DNA of 64,000 nt from Gremmenia infestans (Eukaryota > Ascomycota > Leotiomycetes > Helotiales > Hamatocanthoscyphaceae), in assembly GCA_032629725.1 (NCBI GenBank), contig JAFEVB010000010.1, positions 992,001 through 1,056,000 on the forward strand, in the 5' to 3' direction. This document shows positions 45,459 through 58,114 of the stretch, piece after piece. The notes below the pieces were generated by a model. It made no database searches. It was not told the origin of the DNA and worked only from the letters and a program-made list of their open reading frames with translations. A program made the position numbers and the translations under genes. Position 1 is the first letter of the stretch, and the number at the start of each line of letters is the position of its first letter.

Positions 45459-47208
45459 ATGGATGATATCGCCCCCGAATACGATGTTATTGTCCTTGGA
45501 ACAGGTATGCAACGACCCCGCACTGAGGGGCATCGAGGTAGCTGACCGCAATTAGGTTTGACTGAATGTGTGCTTTCTGGGTATGCAGCTTAAGCTTTGG
45601 GATTATTGCCTTACCAGCTGACAAGCTTTCTAGTGTTCTCAGTGTCAAAGGCAAGAAAGTATTGCATATCGACCGCAATGACCATTATGGAGGGTACGAG
45701 CCCACCGCTCCCCAACCTCAGCCAAACTAACAAACAAACAGCGAAGCGGCTTCTGTCAATATCGAGACTGTAAGTACCCCGCTCCAAACTCACTGCCAGC
45801 TCCTCTAAATCTTTTCAGCTCTTCAAGAAGTACGGAAACTACACAAAGGGCGAGGAACCATGGAAGAAGTACGGACGCGTCAACGACTGGAACATCGATC
45901 TCGTCCCCAAACTCTTGATGTCCTGCGGCGAATTGACGAACATCCTCGTTTCTACCGATGTCACAAGATACCTCGAATTCAAACAAGTGGCTGGAAGCTA
46001 TGTGCAACAAGGCTCTGGTGCAAAGGCTACTGTTGCGAAGGTTCCCTCAGATGCGGGGGAGGCGCTTAGATCCTCCTTAATGGGCATCTTCGAGAAGAGA
46101 CGCATGAAGAGCTTCATTGAGTGGGTTGGGACATTCGATGCTACAGACGCTGCAAGCCACAAGGGTATATACACATATTGATTATTTGACAGAGTATTCG
46201 CTAAATCCCCTCAGGGCTCAATATCAATACCTGCACAATGAAGGACGTATATGACAAATTCGGGCTCGAGGCTGGTACTCGCGATTTCATTGGTCACGCT
46301 ATGGCCCTTTACCAAACCGACAGCTACATCAACGAAAAGGGTACCGCCCCAGAGACCATCGAACGTATTCGTCTTTACGGAAACTCGGTGTCTCGATACG
46401 GAAAGTCGCCATACATCTACCCTCTTTACGGTCTTGGAGAGCTGCCGCAAGGCTTTGCCCGCCTTTCCGCTATTTATGGCGGAACCTACATGCTTAATAC
46501 CAACATTGACGAGGTTCTGTATGAGGGTGACAAGGCAGTGGGCATCAAGGCCACTATGCAGGATAGGGGAGGAGAGGAGCCAATGAAGTTCACCACCAAG
46601 TGCAAGAAGATTCTTGCCGATCCTTCTTACTTCCCCAGCAAGGCCCAAGTAACCGGACAACTCCTGAAGGCCATCTGTATCTTGAACCATCCTCTTGCCG
46701 GCACGGACAATAGCGACTCATGTCAGCTGATCATTCCCCAGTCTCAAGTTGGACGCAAAAACGGTACGTTAGCTAAGATTGGCTTTCGAGTTCACAAACT
46801 AACAAGATAGATATTTACATCGCTGTCGTTTCAAGTGCCCATAATGTCTGCCCGAAGGGGTATTACATCGCTATTGTCTCAACTATTGCTGAGACCTCAG
46901 CCAACCACCATCTTGAACTCGCACCTGGCTTTGAACGCCTCGGACGGATTGAAGAGAAGTTCATGGTAAGCCTCCTTCCCTCTTGACTGTTATCCAGAAA
47001 TTAACAGTATCAGGGTCCTTCCATCCCACTCTACGAGCCTCTGGAAAGCGGAGTAAACGACAACATTTTCATCTCCAAGAGCTACGACGCTACTAGTCAC
47101 TTTGAGACCACGACTGATGATGTCAAGGATATCTACCGTCGGGCAGAGGGTCACGATCTTGTTGTTGAGGGATTGAGAGAGGGTACTAACTTGGTTGGTG
47201 AGGAGTAA
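45459..47208 (+). CDS. GDI1: Rab GDP-dissociation inhibitor
   Basis: Eight exons: 45459-45504, 45556-45580, 45634-45693, 45742-45769, 45819-46164, 46215-46763, 46811-46965 and 47014-47208. They assemble without frame break into 467 residues, a normal GDI length. It begins MDDIAPEYDVIVLGTGLTECVLSG, the altered FAD-like fold of GDI/REP proteins. Also visible are VLHIDRNDHYGGEAAS, the Rab-binding NIDLVPKLLMSCGELTNILV, SRYGKSPYIYPLYGLGELPQGFARLSA and the C-terminal VCPKGYYIAIVST. GDI extracts prenylated GDP-bound Rab GTPases from membranes and recycles them. The first exons are very small (25-60 bp), as is usual for fungal GDI genes. Confidence 0.96.
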
Positions 47209-47979
47209 TTTGGGATGATCAATATCCGTAAATGGGTAGCAGGGAGGATCTTCGTTTGTGTGATTTGACGGACAGGAAGTTATATCAGAATGCAATAAAG
47301 CGACTTGCGGGACATTAACATTTTGACACTGCTTCATTGTCCTAGCTCGCCTCTTTCTTTCTTTTTGGAAGTGACACCATCTCATCACGAACGAACTTCT
47401 TGTATCACTCTTGAGTTCACCAAATTCCGCCTCTGTTCCGCAATGCTCTCTATCCTTGTTCTTCAAATATACATTGTTTCAAAAACGTCTGAAGTTTATC
47501 AACACCCAAGCTGCCAAAGCCCAGTCCATATCCCGAGGAAACGGGAGCTTATAAAGCTATGTCAACTCGTCGTTATTCTCAACTTCTACGGTTCTATTAA
47601 GGTTTCATCTATATCTACGTTCGATGTCAACCTCCTTTCTTCTTCACTTAGCAACTCGGCATTTGCCTCTATTTCTCAAAGGCCACAGTCTTTCTCTAAG
47701 ATACTTTACTTGTGTGCAAAAGGTGACTTCTAAACACGAGGACTCGCAAGATAGATGTGAACAGAAAGCAGTACGTTTGGTTTCTTGATGCTGACATCTA
47801 CAATGGAAACTTTTCCCGTCTCTCATAACCGTATAAAGCACCCCGGGTATCGCCATCCAAGCAAATTCAAGGCACCTATGCGCACCAGTATATATGTACA
47901 ACTTCGCACTCCAAAGACTCCAAGCTATTATGACCTTCCAATACTCCTTTCATATGCACGTATTAAAAACCCTATTCAC
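47209..47979. other. convergent intergenic region GDI1/rhodopsin-domain gene
   Basis: About 770 bp between convergent stops. It contains open frames without recognisable content. Nothing else is seen. Confidence 0.5.
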
Positions 47980-49466
47980 TCATCGTCTCCTTCCCTGCCC
48001 CGTCACATAATCGACCGTCTGCCGTATCCTCAAATACTCCTCGGGCGCCTCGGCCTCGCTACCGCCCGTGCCCCCCGTAATAGTAGTCGTGCTAAAAGCC
48101 ACACCCTTATCATTCCTACTTCCCAACGCCTTCCCGAGATTCAGCAACTCTTCGCCGTGCTCGGCCTCGGTGTCACGAGTCGAAGACGTCATCTTGGCGC
48201 TGCGGGATTGGTTGAATTGCCGGGAGGTAGAGGTGTAGTTGTAGGCTGAGCGGTCTGAGAGGGGGTCGATGGAGCCGAAGATGTGGGGGAGGATGGTGGA
48301 GAAGAAGGGTTTCGTTGCGGGTATTGAGGCGCAGATCTAAGTATTGGGATTAGGAGAGTGGTAGCAATGTTGTGTGACTGGGTGAAGGAAGGAACGGAAG
48401 ATACGTACGATTCCAATATATAACTCCAAAGCGGCAGTTATCCATACGGGGTATGAATCCCAGACCTGATCATAGCTCGTAGAGACCTTATAGGTGTAGT
48501 AGGTTCTGACGATCCCGAAACAACAGGACAGGAAGCCAAAGCAGAAGAGGATCACTATTGGGATGATTTGCTTGGCTTGTAGTTGAAGGGACAAGACCGT
48601 TCGGATGGGAAGCGCCACTGCAACAAAGTCTGTGAAGGTATTGATTATACCAGCAATGAGGAGAGACCAGGTTTCGTTGATGCATTCTGGCTGCGGGTTA
48701 ACCGTTATTTTCCAGTAATGTGACGGTGGCCTAGGTGGAAGGGCTTATTAGTATGGAAGTATGTTGTAACTGCCGAGACAACTTCAAAGGAACGAAAATT
48801 GTGCCAGCTTTGGTAGGAATACATCTGAATGAATATAATAAGAAGTAACTGACCGGCACTGGAAGATCAGACAAATGCAAAAGATTCCACCCTGCAATGA
48901 GACCACAGCAATTGCAGTGGAAGTGACTCTCCGCCAAAACCGCGTGGAAGATGAGAGTAATCGATAGGTAAACACGAGCATAGATAACTTTGTCAGAGTA
49001 CACGCCGCTGCAAACATCAACTCGATACAGAGGACAATCTTCAATCCGCGGGTGATTTCAGAGTGTGGTATATCATTCTGACTACATTAGTATACCTGCT
49101 CCATATGCATACCAGTGTCCAATTCAACTACTTACAGAGTGACGAGTCCAGTGAAACTTTGTGTCCGCAAGAACACTTATAATGAAGAATACGGAAGTGG
49201 GAATCTATCCCCAGGTGTCAGAGTCAATGGGTTACACAAGATGGACGCAAGGCGGGGAAGTTTACCAGCGCAACCAGAATCAGCACATCATCAGTTCCAA
49301 AGAACTTCCTCAGATGCGTTCGCGTATAGATGCGAAGCCCAATGAAGCCCAGCAAAATGGTGTATAAAACAACATTCAGAACGACCTTGGCATCACCCCT
49401 CGTGACGGGGTCGACATAATTCGGTTTTGGGAGAGCAGCAAGCACCTCGAGCGGAGGCAACTGCAT
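47980..49466 (-). CDS. fungal rhodopsin-domain (PTH11/SAT-like) integral membrane protein
   Basis: Five exons (49266-49466, 49136-49204, 48854-49077, 48409-48730, 47980-48336) give 390 residues. Seven hydrophobic segments are visible, starting with VLNVVLYTILLGFIGLRIYTR, then DDVLILVAL, ITRGLKIVLCIELMFAAACTLTKLS, VTSTAIAVVSLQGGIFCICLIFQCR and others. TLTKLSMLVFTYRL and the CxNE-like ECINETW are hallmarks of the large mould family with a 'rhodopsin domain' and relatives of the Magnaporthe receptor Pth11. It lacks the N-terminal CFEM domain of true Pth11. The cytosolic tail is Ser/Thr/Gly-rich. It may be a cell-surface sensor; ligand and function are unknown. Confidence 0.85.
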
Positions 49467-50521
49467 TACTTCACAAACCCTCTGCCTGCCCTTCTACATA
49501 GAAGACAAGAACAGATATCGAAGACTTGGCCGAATGATGTGGAATACCGTAGATTTAATTTACACAACAAGGCTCGCCTAAGACGACCTTGACCGGAGGC
49601 TTCTTAGTCCTGGCTGCTCAAGTGGAGTGAATTGGTGAAATTGGATTGCCTCCTCCGCGCTAGAAAATAAAGAATTCTGGGCATTCTCTAGGTCAACAGG
49701 TATTCGACGTACCCAATCATAAGTCTTACTTACACTGCGCTTCAAGCGAGAAGGCCGTACAGAAATTCTTTATGGCCCAGCCTCGTTGGTACGGTATGAA
49801 TGCCCAGCCCAGCAAGAACTCGGCTGGGAGCAGCATCCCCCCGTGTTCAAGCAAGATAAAGGATTCGTAGATCTTGTATGCAATTGGAAGCACGCCACCA
49901 TGCATACCTTCGTGATTAAGTATAGCCTGAAGATGACCGCACCGAACCTGCCACTCGACTTCAAGGATTCGGACCAGGACCTTTCAGTTGTTTGCTAAAT
50001 ATACATGATGTATTTGGGGTCTGTTTGTTAGCCCATGAGGCTGTCAGTAATTAACACGGAATCGCCGCCTCATGCACGATCGCGCATGTGCCTTCGATAC
50101 CCCACAAAGCGGTGGAAACATGTTGGAGGCATTTTAATCAAGATAGGGCTAGAACAGCGCAAAGAGAAAATTTGCACTCAGTGGGGGATCTAATCTGAGT
50201 GCATTGGGTGAAACGTGAAACGAGAACATGGAGATGTTAAAATAGGCCACCCATTCTAGAAGCCACAGGGATACTCGGACCGAGCCTGAAAGGAGGGTGG
50301 ATGAGGGGGGGTGTTACCGAGAAGCATACGAAGGAATGTTTCAGGTTTTGAAGTCCTCAGGTGACTGACTAGTAGTTGCGAATCGCTTGATATATGAAGC
50401 TAACTCTCCATTGCGAGCTAGTTGGTGGCTCCTATAGCCTCCTCTTAGCCTCATGACCATAGGAGAAGAATTCGGCATGTTTTCGTAACAGCCCTGTACA
50501 ATACACTTGGTCCTGGTTGAA
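49467..50521. other. intergenic region with a possible orphan coding fragment
   Basis: About 1 kb upstream of the rhodopsin-domain gene and downstream of TIF35. An open stretch at 49723-49998 (+) reads like protein and is listed separately. The rest shows nothing. Confidence 0.45.
49723..49998 (+). pseudogene. possible orphan coding fragment
   Basis: The frame is open for 91 codons from just after a TAA to a terminal TAA, with protein-like composition: RFKREGRTEILYG, YECPAQQELGWEQ, GFVDLVCNWKHATMHTFV and a hydrophilic end. The first ATG in frame leaves much less. An AG acceptor-like site lies just upstream (CAACAG), so it could be a terminal exon or a gene relic. I recognise no family. Chance is not excluded. 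Confidence 0.25.
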
Positions 50522-51572
50522 TCAAGCCGCCGCCTTTTTTGCAAATTCGACTCTCAAGATTAAATGCTTGAATCCGTAGCCATCCATCTTCTCGCACGCC
50601 TTCGCAGCATCTGTTCTCTCCTGGAATGAAATGAACGCAAAGCCCTTTGCAAGTCCAGTCTCTCTGTCCTTCGCAAGGAAGACTCTTGTGACACGTCCGA
50701 AGCGCTCGAACATATCCCGCAACTCCTGTTCTTCCGCCATCTCCGAGACCTACATAGTGAGTTAGTACATAACGAAATGAGTATGGAAAGGTATTGGGAT
50801 CTTACATTTGTGACGCGAAGCGTAGCCAAGTCGTCTCGCTCATACTTGCCACCACCCATTCTGTCTCCAGCACCTGCACCAGCCCCACCATTTCGTAAGT
50901 GAGGTGCCACATATGAGCTCTTTCCTGTTCCAAGACCACCAGCTGCATCGGGAACAGAATCTGCTGGTCCAGCAGCCGGGTCCGCTGCGCCCTCCTCTCC
51001 AACCGGTGCCATGGTGTCCTTAAAGGGACATCTTGCTGTGAAATGCTCTCCGTTACAGATACGACATTTGACCTTCTTGCCCTCAAGCTTCTCCTTCATG
51101 CTTCCGGCCTCGGTCTTCTCTTCCTTCGAATCTTTTCGCCAGTTCGAGCTCGGTCTGAATATGATGTTCTCGCCGACACTGAAGAATGAGATTAGTTTTT
51201 ATTCAATGACATATCATGATGACCCATACGAAGTTGTATCAGCTGTTGGCCCGGCTGCATCCTTAGCCGATAATCCAAACTTGCCCCATTGCTTCCGCTC
51301 TGCCACTCGAGGGTTGACGACTTCCTTGTGTGTAGTAAAGCGTATCCGGCGGGTTGTCTTGACCTTCTTGCCATCGTCGTTGAATCGCCATGTCACAATC
51401 GTCTTGGTACCGTCCTTGTTGGTCGTTGTAGTGCCTTGAGGTAGAGCATCTACGGTATCATCGAGATCTTCATCATCAGCCCAATCGGCGCCCCTGTTGA
51501 GTATTAGAAGGTTGGTGGCCGGTGGAGAAAGAGAGGGGTGTCTTACTTGGTGGGAATAGCCTTAGTGGCCAT
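50522..51572 (-). CDS. TIF35: translation initiation factor eIF3 subunit g
   Basis: Four exons (51547-51572, 51230-51493, 50806-51178, 50522-50749) give 296 residues. The first exon is 26 bp. Joins are [20 protein letters not shown] and [12 protein letters not shown]. Order of parts: acidic N-terminus, an eIF3g-specific region ([27 protein letters not shown]), a CCHC-like knuckle ([17 protein letters not shown]) and a C-terminal RRM with RNP2 LRVTNVS and RNP1 KGFAFISF. eIF3g is part of eIF3 on the 40S subunit, helping scanning and reinitiation. The third intron falls inside the RRM. The size is standard. Confidence 0.96.
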
Positions 51573-52642
51573 CTTCGGGAGGTTCTAGGTGCGTTGAACG
51601 CGTTGATTTGATTTGAAGTCTTGTGCGGAGATATATCTTAGTGTTTTCGAAAAGATCAGGTCGTGTCCGGGTATCTTTTCTTCAAGTTGGAAGAATGTTG
51701 GTTTGGTAGTGCGACGATTTCGCTAGTCTACATTTATCACACGTGATCTCTCGATTGTTGGTTGATAAGAGTCACAATGTCTTACACAACGCGTCAACGC
51801 TTCTTGATAGATTACTCAGTATATGTGTGATGGAATTGCAATCTAGTAGTTTACGAATCTTTGGCTTATTTTATTGCATTTTATTTCTTATGAATTGCAG
51901 TGGAGTTGAGCTGCGCTACTTCCCCTCGTCTCTTATGCCCTAAAATAACCAAATCTGCAGGCTTTGAGTATAATATTCTCAAGAAGACTTCTACTTTACG
52001 GATCTTAAAGACATTCATCGAGCCGACAGAAAAGCAGATTCTATCCAGGGCATATATACTGCAGCGGTTGAAGTAATAGTGCCAAATCCGGTGTTCAAAC
52101 CGGGCAGGATCGAGTGAACAGGAGCATATCGGAGAAAACAAACTTGAATAACGCAAGGATGACATTCTATGGAATTGCAAATTACAACAGATCCATTTGA
52201 TTCTAATTTGCCCCATGGGATGGCCGGGATCCATTTATTTGTTCTGTCATCCTTTTTCTTCCCGCGCATTGTTTGCTGCATTTTGTGCCCTGCTGAGTGA
52301 GCATGGTTGCCGCAACTTATGCTCACTCGAGGAACTGGGAACCATGAAGTGCGTGAGAGGAGAGGTCATATTATTCGTCTTATCCTATTTTATACAGCTA
52401 TAGTATACCCTTTTCTGTGCAAGTCTCCACCACACAAGCTCTGAACGCTGGCTCCTAGCGCAGAGCAATGCGCGCTCCAACGCCGTTTGCCCAAAAGCAG
52501 TAATAAAGCATGTAGGTATGACAACAGAGAAGAGTCGCCACGTGCGACATATGAGTACAATAATTACATGACCGTAAAGTCTAGTTGAGCCCGCCCAAAA
52601 CCGCTAGAAATGTGAAAAGAAATGATGTCTCTAGATGGTTGT
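51573..52642. other. intergenic region TIF35/SSC1
   Basis: About 1.07 kb. The left end is the promoter of TIF35; the right end is the 3' flank of SSC1. It is A/T-rich, and no gene was recognised. Confidence 0.5.
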
Positions 52643-54846
52643 TCAAGGCTTCTTCTCGCCGTCCTTGGCCTCGCCCTCTGCGGAGTTCGCCTCACCAGCT
52701 GGTTGTTGAGTCTCGCCTGATTCGGCGCGGGCCTTGTGCATTTTGTCGAAAAGGCTCAAGCTCGCCACCTGGAGCTCATCGGTCTTCTCCTTCAACTCGG
52801 CAGCGGTGGCGCTGCCCTCGCCAGACTGGCTCTTGCTAACGAACTCACGGAGAGCAGTAATCTTCTCGCGGATGGAGTCAGCTTCAGTCTTGTCAAGCTT
52901 ATCAGCGAACTCGTTCAGGGCCTTCTCAGTATCGTTCAAGACGCTGTCCGAACGGTTGGCAGCCTCAATAGCGTTCTTCCGCTCTTTGTCGGATTCGGCG
53001 TATCGCTCAGAGTCGTCAACCATGTTTTGAATCTCAGAGTCGGAAAGACCGGATCCTGAAGCAATGGTAATAGATTGATCTTTGTTTGAGGATTTGTCCT
53101 TAGCGTGAACGTGAACAATCGCATCAGCATCAATGTCGAAAGTGACCTCAATTTGTGGGACACCTCGGGAAGCAGGTGGGATACCGGTAAGTTGGAAGTT
53201 ACCAAGCATCTTATTGTCACGGACCAGTTCACGCTCACCCTGGTAAACCTTGATCTCGACCGCAGTTTGGTAATCAGCTGCTGTTGAGAAGACTTGGGAC
53301 TTCTTGGTGGGGATGGTGGTGTTTCGGTTGATCAAGCGGGTGAAGACACCACCGAGGGTCTCGATACCGAGAGAAAGAGGTGTAACATCCAAAAGCAGTA
53401 CGTCGGTGACGTTACCGGCAAGGACACCACCTTGAATGGCGGCACCCATGGCGACAGCCTCGTCTGGGTTGACAGACTTGGCAGGATCACGTCCAAAGAT
53501 GTTCTTGACAGACTCGCTGACCTTTGGCATACGGGTCATACCTCCGACCAGGATGACTTCCTGGATGTCCTTGGCCTGAAGGTTGGCATCTTTCAAGGCC
53601 TTGCGGACAGGGTCGATAGTGCGGGAAATGAGAGGGTCAACAAGTTTCTCGAGTTGTGATCGAGAGAGCTTGGAGTTGATGTGCTTGGGTCCGGACGAGT
53701 CGGCAGTGATGAATGGGAGGTTGATATCGGTCTGCATAGAAGAGGAAAGCTCAATCTTCGCCTTCTCAGCGGCCTCACGGATTCGTTGAATAGCCATACG
53801 ATCACCGGTCAGATCAATGCCAGAGTCCTTCTTGAATTGCTGCACAAGGTGTCTGACCAAGTGGATATCGAAATCTTCTCCACCCAAGTGGGTATCACCA
53901 TTGGTCGACTTGACCTCGAAAACGCCCTTTTGGATCTCGAGGACCGAGATATCGAAGGTTCCTCCACCCAGATCGTATACTGCAATGATCTTGTCCTCGT
54001 CTTTCTCTAAACCATAAGCAAGAGCAGCAGCAGTTGGCTCATTGACCACACGGAGAACATTGAGACCGGCAATTTGACCAGCATCCTTGGTAGCTTGACG
54101 CTGAGAGTCGTTGAAGTAGGCGGGAACAGTGACAACGGCATTCTGAATGGGCTTGGTGAGGTAAGCTTCGGCAGTCTCCTTCATCTTCTGCAGGACGAAG
54201 CCACCGATTTGGGATGGAGAGTATTTCTGGCCTCGTGCCTCAACCCACGCATCACCGTTTGTATGTTGGACAATCTTGTATGGAACCTCCTTGAGATCAC
54301 GCTGGACCTCACCGTCGGTGAACTTGCGTCCAATCAATCGCTTTGTGGCGAATAATGTGTTTTCTGGGTTGACAACAGCTTGACGTTTTGCTGAGACACC
54401 AACTAATCTCTCGCCATCTTGGGCAAATGCCACGACGGAAGGGGTTGTGCGAGCACCTAGGGCTTGTCAGGGGCTGAAGGGATTGGACTTGACTATATTG
54501 CCTACCTTCTGAGTTCTCAATGATCTTGGCCGAGGATCCTTCCATAATCGCTACAGCAGAGTTGGTGGTACCTAGAGGATTTATTAGCATTCAATTGATT
54601 CTTTCAAGGGCGGCGCTTTAGAAATGAAGACTTACCCAAGTCGATACCGATGACTGGCCCCCTAATCTTCTTGTCGCCATCTTCCGAGTTATATCTTACA
54701 AATGAGGATGAAAAAGGTTTGCGGAGAAGTGGTGATCGTGTGGCGGAAGATGTAGCTCGAGGAAGCTATTGGAAATGTCAATGGACGTGACGATATCATC
54801 AAAAGGGGCGATAACTTACAGCTCGCGCGAATCTAGAGGACAACAT
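52643..54846 (-). CDS. SSC1: mitochondrial Hsp70 chaperone
   Basis: Four exons (54820-54846, 54636-54765, 54506-54571, 52643-54456) give 678 residues. The N-terminus [20 protein letters not shown] is a typical mitochondrial presequence. The Hsp70 signatures are [27 protein letters not shown] and [14 protein letters not shown], followed by the substrate-binding part and a helical lid. The ATPase core carries the mitochondrial/DnaK type sequence [12 protein letters not shown], and the end is acidic ([11 protein letters not shown]) rather than EEVD, excluding a cytosolic form. It drives protein import through TIM23 and matrix folding. The intron after LG splits the first ATP-binding motif, G|TTNS. 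It is divergent from the DUF2415 gene. Confidence 0.97.
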
Positions 54847-55464
54847 ATCTGCAAGTGTAGTCGCTACAAATAAAGAGGTATGGGAACAGGATGCGGTTTG
54901 GATGGGAATAGGTGGTGAAGTGGTGAAAAGGAGAGGTGGTTTGAGAAAGGAGATGGAGATGCAAGAAGGAAAACACTCGGGTTGAAAAAGATGACTTAAA
55001 TTTTTTGGCCCGGCTCGTTAGCGTGGTCTTCCATGGACTTCTGTTGACCTGGTATTTCTGGCGTCACGGTCTCAAAATCAGGCACCTCTGCATATCAGTA
55101 CCGCCCGAGCCGTACCTCCGTACAGTACCATGTACCTACTGTAAGCACAAGCACTGGACTAGCCAGCCAGCCACTTCTATGTTGCTCCACCAAATCCTGA
55201 CGTCGACTAGTACAGGCGCAATTGTTGGCGATGGTGGCATCGAACCGACGCGAGCCTTACAGACTATCATCCAACTATAATACGAAGACCAAGTACCGTA
55301 GGAATCCGTGGTGGCAACACCCCTAAACACCCTTCCCTTCACATTAACAAAATAATTCTTATCTCAAGAACTGTTTCCTGTCTTCGGTTGCCCAGCCCTC
55401 CACCGAGGCTTGTATCAATGTTCATGAACACTACAAGCTAGACCTCACGCGCTGGGCAGCGAGC
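54847..55464. promoter_or_regulatory. divergent promoter region SSC1/DUF2415 gene
   Basis: 618 bp between divergent starts. I did not see a clear heat-shock element (nGAAnnTTCnnGAAn). A tRNA-like T-loop word on the minus strand near 55235-55245 does not belong to a foldable tRNA. Confidence 0.45.
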
Positions 55465-57757
55465 ATGGCGGTCAAACAGGAAAGCTTGTAGGTTTAGTCT
55501 GTACAACCAGCTAGATGGCTGTCCAACGCAAACACGTATACTGACCCCTTTTTAGATATAATGCTACGGAAGACTTTATCCTCCCAAAGCCCAGGAAATA
55601 CTATCGAGCTGCAATTCAGACCGAGTACGCCATTCTAAGAATTGGGATTCAGCTGATCTAATAATGGTTATAGGCATTGGCAATTGCGCTCCCTCATAAG
55701 CTCCCCGCAGCAGAACATAGTCTACTACCCTTGTGGAAACGAAATAATCCGGCTCGATACCAAGAAGCAGGAACGCGAGATCATAACGACGCTATCATTT
55801 GCCCCAAGATGTCTTACTGCCTCGAAGGACTGGTTGTGCTGTGGGGGGGATGACGGAAAATATGTGTCTGTATGTTTAGATGACAACAAGAGGGCTGCGG
55901 TCGAAGGAGATATAGATCCTGATGCTCGATTGCCTCTGGATCTTGATCCATCAAGTCGTACTACAGCCCGAGAAGCTTCGTCAATTGGCTCATTGTTCTC
56001 CTCGTCTCGTAGGCCCCGGGGGCCGCTTTCCTCCAGGGCTTCGAAAATCGGCTTAGAGATCGTCAACTGTGTTGAGCTTTGGTCGCCCAATTCAATTGCG
56101 TCAGAAGCCGCATACGACATACCGATTGCTGTGCTTTCCAACAATGACCATTCGGTCTTCATTCTCGATGTCGCAGAATCCAAAATCCTAGACCAAATTG
56201 ACTTGCCGGATCCTGTGAACCGAGCTCTTCTATCTCCGGATGGCACTTTGCTTGTCTCAATATGTGACGATCCTTATCTCTACCTTCATACAAGGGTAAA
56301 GAGAAACGCACATTGGAAGGGTCATATCCCTGTGAATGAAGGCTATCTATGGGAAAGTCAAGGTCGTCTCCGACTAGAAGGACAAAAGCAGTCTGACAAG
56401 TCTGATATGAGAGGAAGTTTTGCGGCATGCTTCTCAAATTCGGGCAAGTACCTAGCTATTGCAACACAATACGGTGTCATTTCAATATTTGATGCGGTGA
56501 CACTTCTGGACGAAAATGTCGATTCATTACTGAAAGTTTTCACAAGTTCGCGGCCAGGTCAAAGGGCTGGAGCAATAAGGGCAATGTCGTTCTCCCCAGG
56601 ACCATTCGATCTTCTTGTATGGACCGAATCGAGTGAGAGAATAACCATTGCAGACCTTCGGGATATGTTCCTTACAAAACAGGTCATCTCGCTCGATTCA
56701 CATGCCGAAGGAGTCGAAAGAGCGCTTGTGACATCAAGACCGAATGATAGTGCAATAGATCCACGTCTCCGTAGTTTCCGCGCGGAGTCTCCTTCTAATA
56801 GTACTACTCCGGATTACCTGGGACTGGATCTTGAAAGAAGGCAGCTCAGACACTTGACTCGTGAGATGTTGGACAGACATCAAGCTCCCCTAACTACCGA
56901 AGAATTAGAGGTGCTTCAGGCCCATCGAATCGCTCGACGTCAAAGGGATGAGGCAAATGAAGCACGAGAAAGTTCGGAGAGAGCAAGCTCATCAAGATTG
57001 ACCTTATTGAGAGATATCCAAACTCTGACAAACACAAATACATCTCGACCTGCAGAGCGTCGGATATCAACATCAAATCTACCAGCCGCTCTTCGAGAAT
57101 TCGTTAATCCAGAGCGATCTGCGGCTTCCTTCAGATCGTTTATCAATGAGAGAAATCAAGACAGAGAACGGCGATCTCAAGCTGAACAGGAGCCTAGGCG
57201 GCTTAATTTGATTCAGTTGGCCGCCGCAGAAAGTGCGATTGAGCGGGAAACATTGGGACCTGATGCTCCAAGAAACAATAACGACACAGCATCCGCTCTC
57301 GAACGTCTGACTTTAACGCCGTCCCGTCAACCGCCTCGTGGAACCGACTCACCTAATAATCCTTGGGCAGAAATAGACGCTCTCTACAGAGCTAGGTTCC
57401 CTTCGGATCCCCCTCTTGACCGGTCTACGCGTTTGAGAATCGAAATAGAGGATGAAGATCGACGAGACTTTGCGCATCGATTGAGGCAACCATGGCGTCC
57501 CTCGGATGACTTGAATCAAATTGGAACGGAGTCTCGCGGCGGGCACAGTAGTGTGCTGAGGAGTATGCTGCGGAATGGGTCTCTTGAGACGATGGGATGC
57601 AGCTGGAGCCAGGATGGCCGTATACTGTAAGTACGCTCCTGCCGTCTCCGCAGACTGGACTAATTAGTGCAGCTATGTCGGTGCTGAGGATGGAATTCAC
57701 GAATTCCATGTGAACATGGCTAGTCGGAAAGTGTTCCCCAGTCTGGTGTTACGATAG
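55465..57757 (+). CDS. DUF2415 WD40-like protein
   Basis: Four exons (55465-55487, 55556-55624, 55674-57626, 57673-57757) give 709 residues. Joins read ESL|YNATEDF, QTE|HWQLRSL and RIL|YVGAEDGIHEF. Residues about 30-330 read as beta-propeller blades (NIVYYPCGNEIIRLD, DIPIAVLSNNDHSVFILD, VNRALLSPDGTLLVS, FAACFSNSGKYLAIATQYGVISIFD). AMSFSPGPFDLLVWTE carries the DLL word that marks the short fungal DUF2415 domain. A charged, Arg/Ser/Glu-rich disordered middle follows, and the last blade strand (CSWSQDGRILYVGAEDGIHEF) closes the protein. Such proteins are of unknown function. The splitting of the propeller by a 250-residue insertion is reminiscent of AMBRA1-like adaptors, but that is only a comparison. 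Confidence 0.85.
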
Positions 57758-58114
57758 CGGGAGGTGGGATGAACACGGCGGAATGAACACGGCGTTAGGA
57801 GTACAAGCATTGGCATATTGTACAACTTGTACATCACTTGGGTAACAAAATAGCCCATCAGTTAGATCATGGAACCAACACACTCTCCATAGGAAAGTTG
57901 GAGTCTAGCATAGCGAATAATATACAATATTCGACACAATACAATGTCTACTGTAATACCCCCACTTCCAAGCCGCCTAGCGGGTCGCGCGAGCACATGA
58001 CTTGGTGTGCTATGCTCCCTTGACATAGTACACCAGTATCTCGCACCAATATTGTCTTCCCTAACTGACCATAAAATCATCATTTACCAAGTCACCCAAG
58101 TCTAATACTCGATA
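57758..58114. other. intergenic spacer
   Basis: 357 bp between two genes on the same strand. It starts with a short direct repeat (GGATGAACACGGCG, then GGAATGAACACGGCG at 57767-57794). Nothing else is seen. Confidence 0.5.

Noticed and set aside
55200..55290. Possible tRNA on the minus strand (GGTTCGATGCC word and a CTGTAAG loop)
   Set aside because: The T-stem and anticodon stem do not pair and no matching 5' acceptor strand is present. At most a very decayed tRNA; probably chance.
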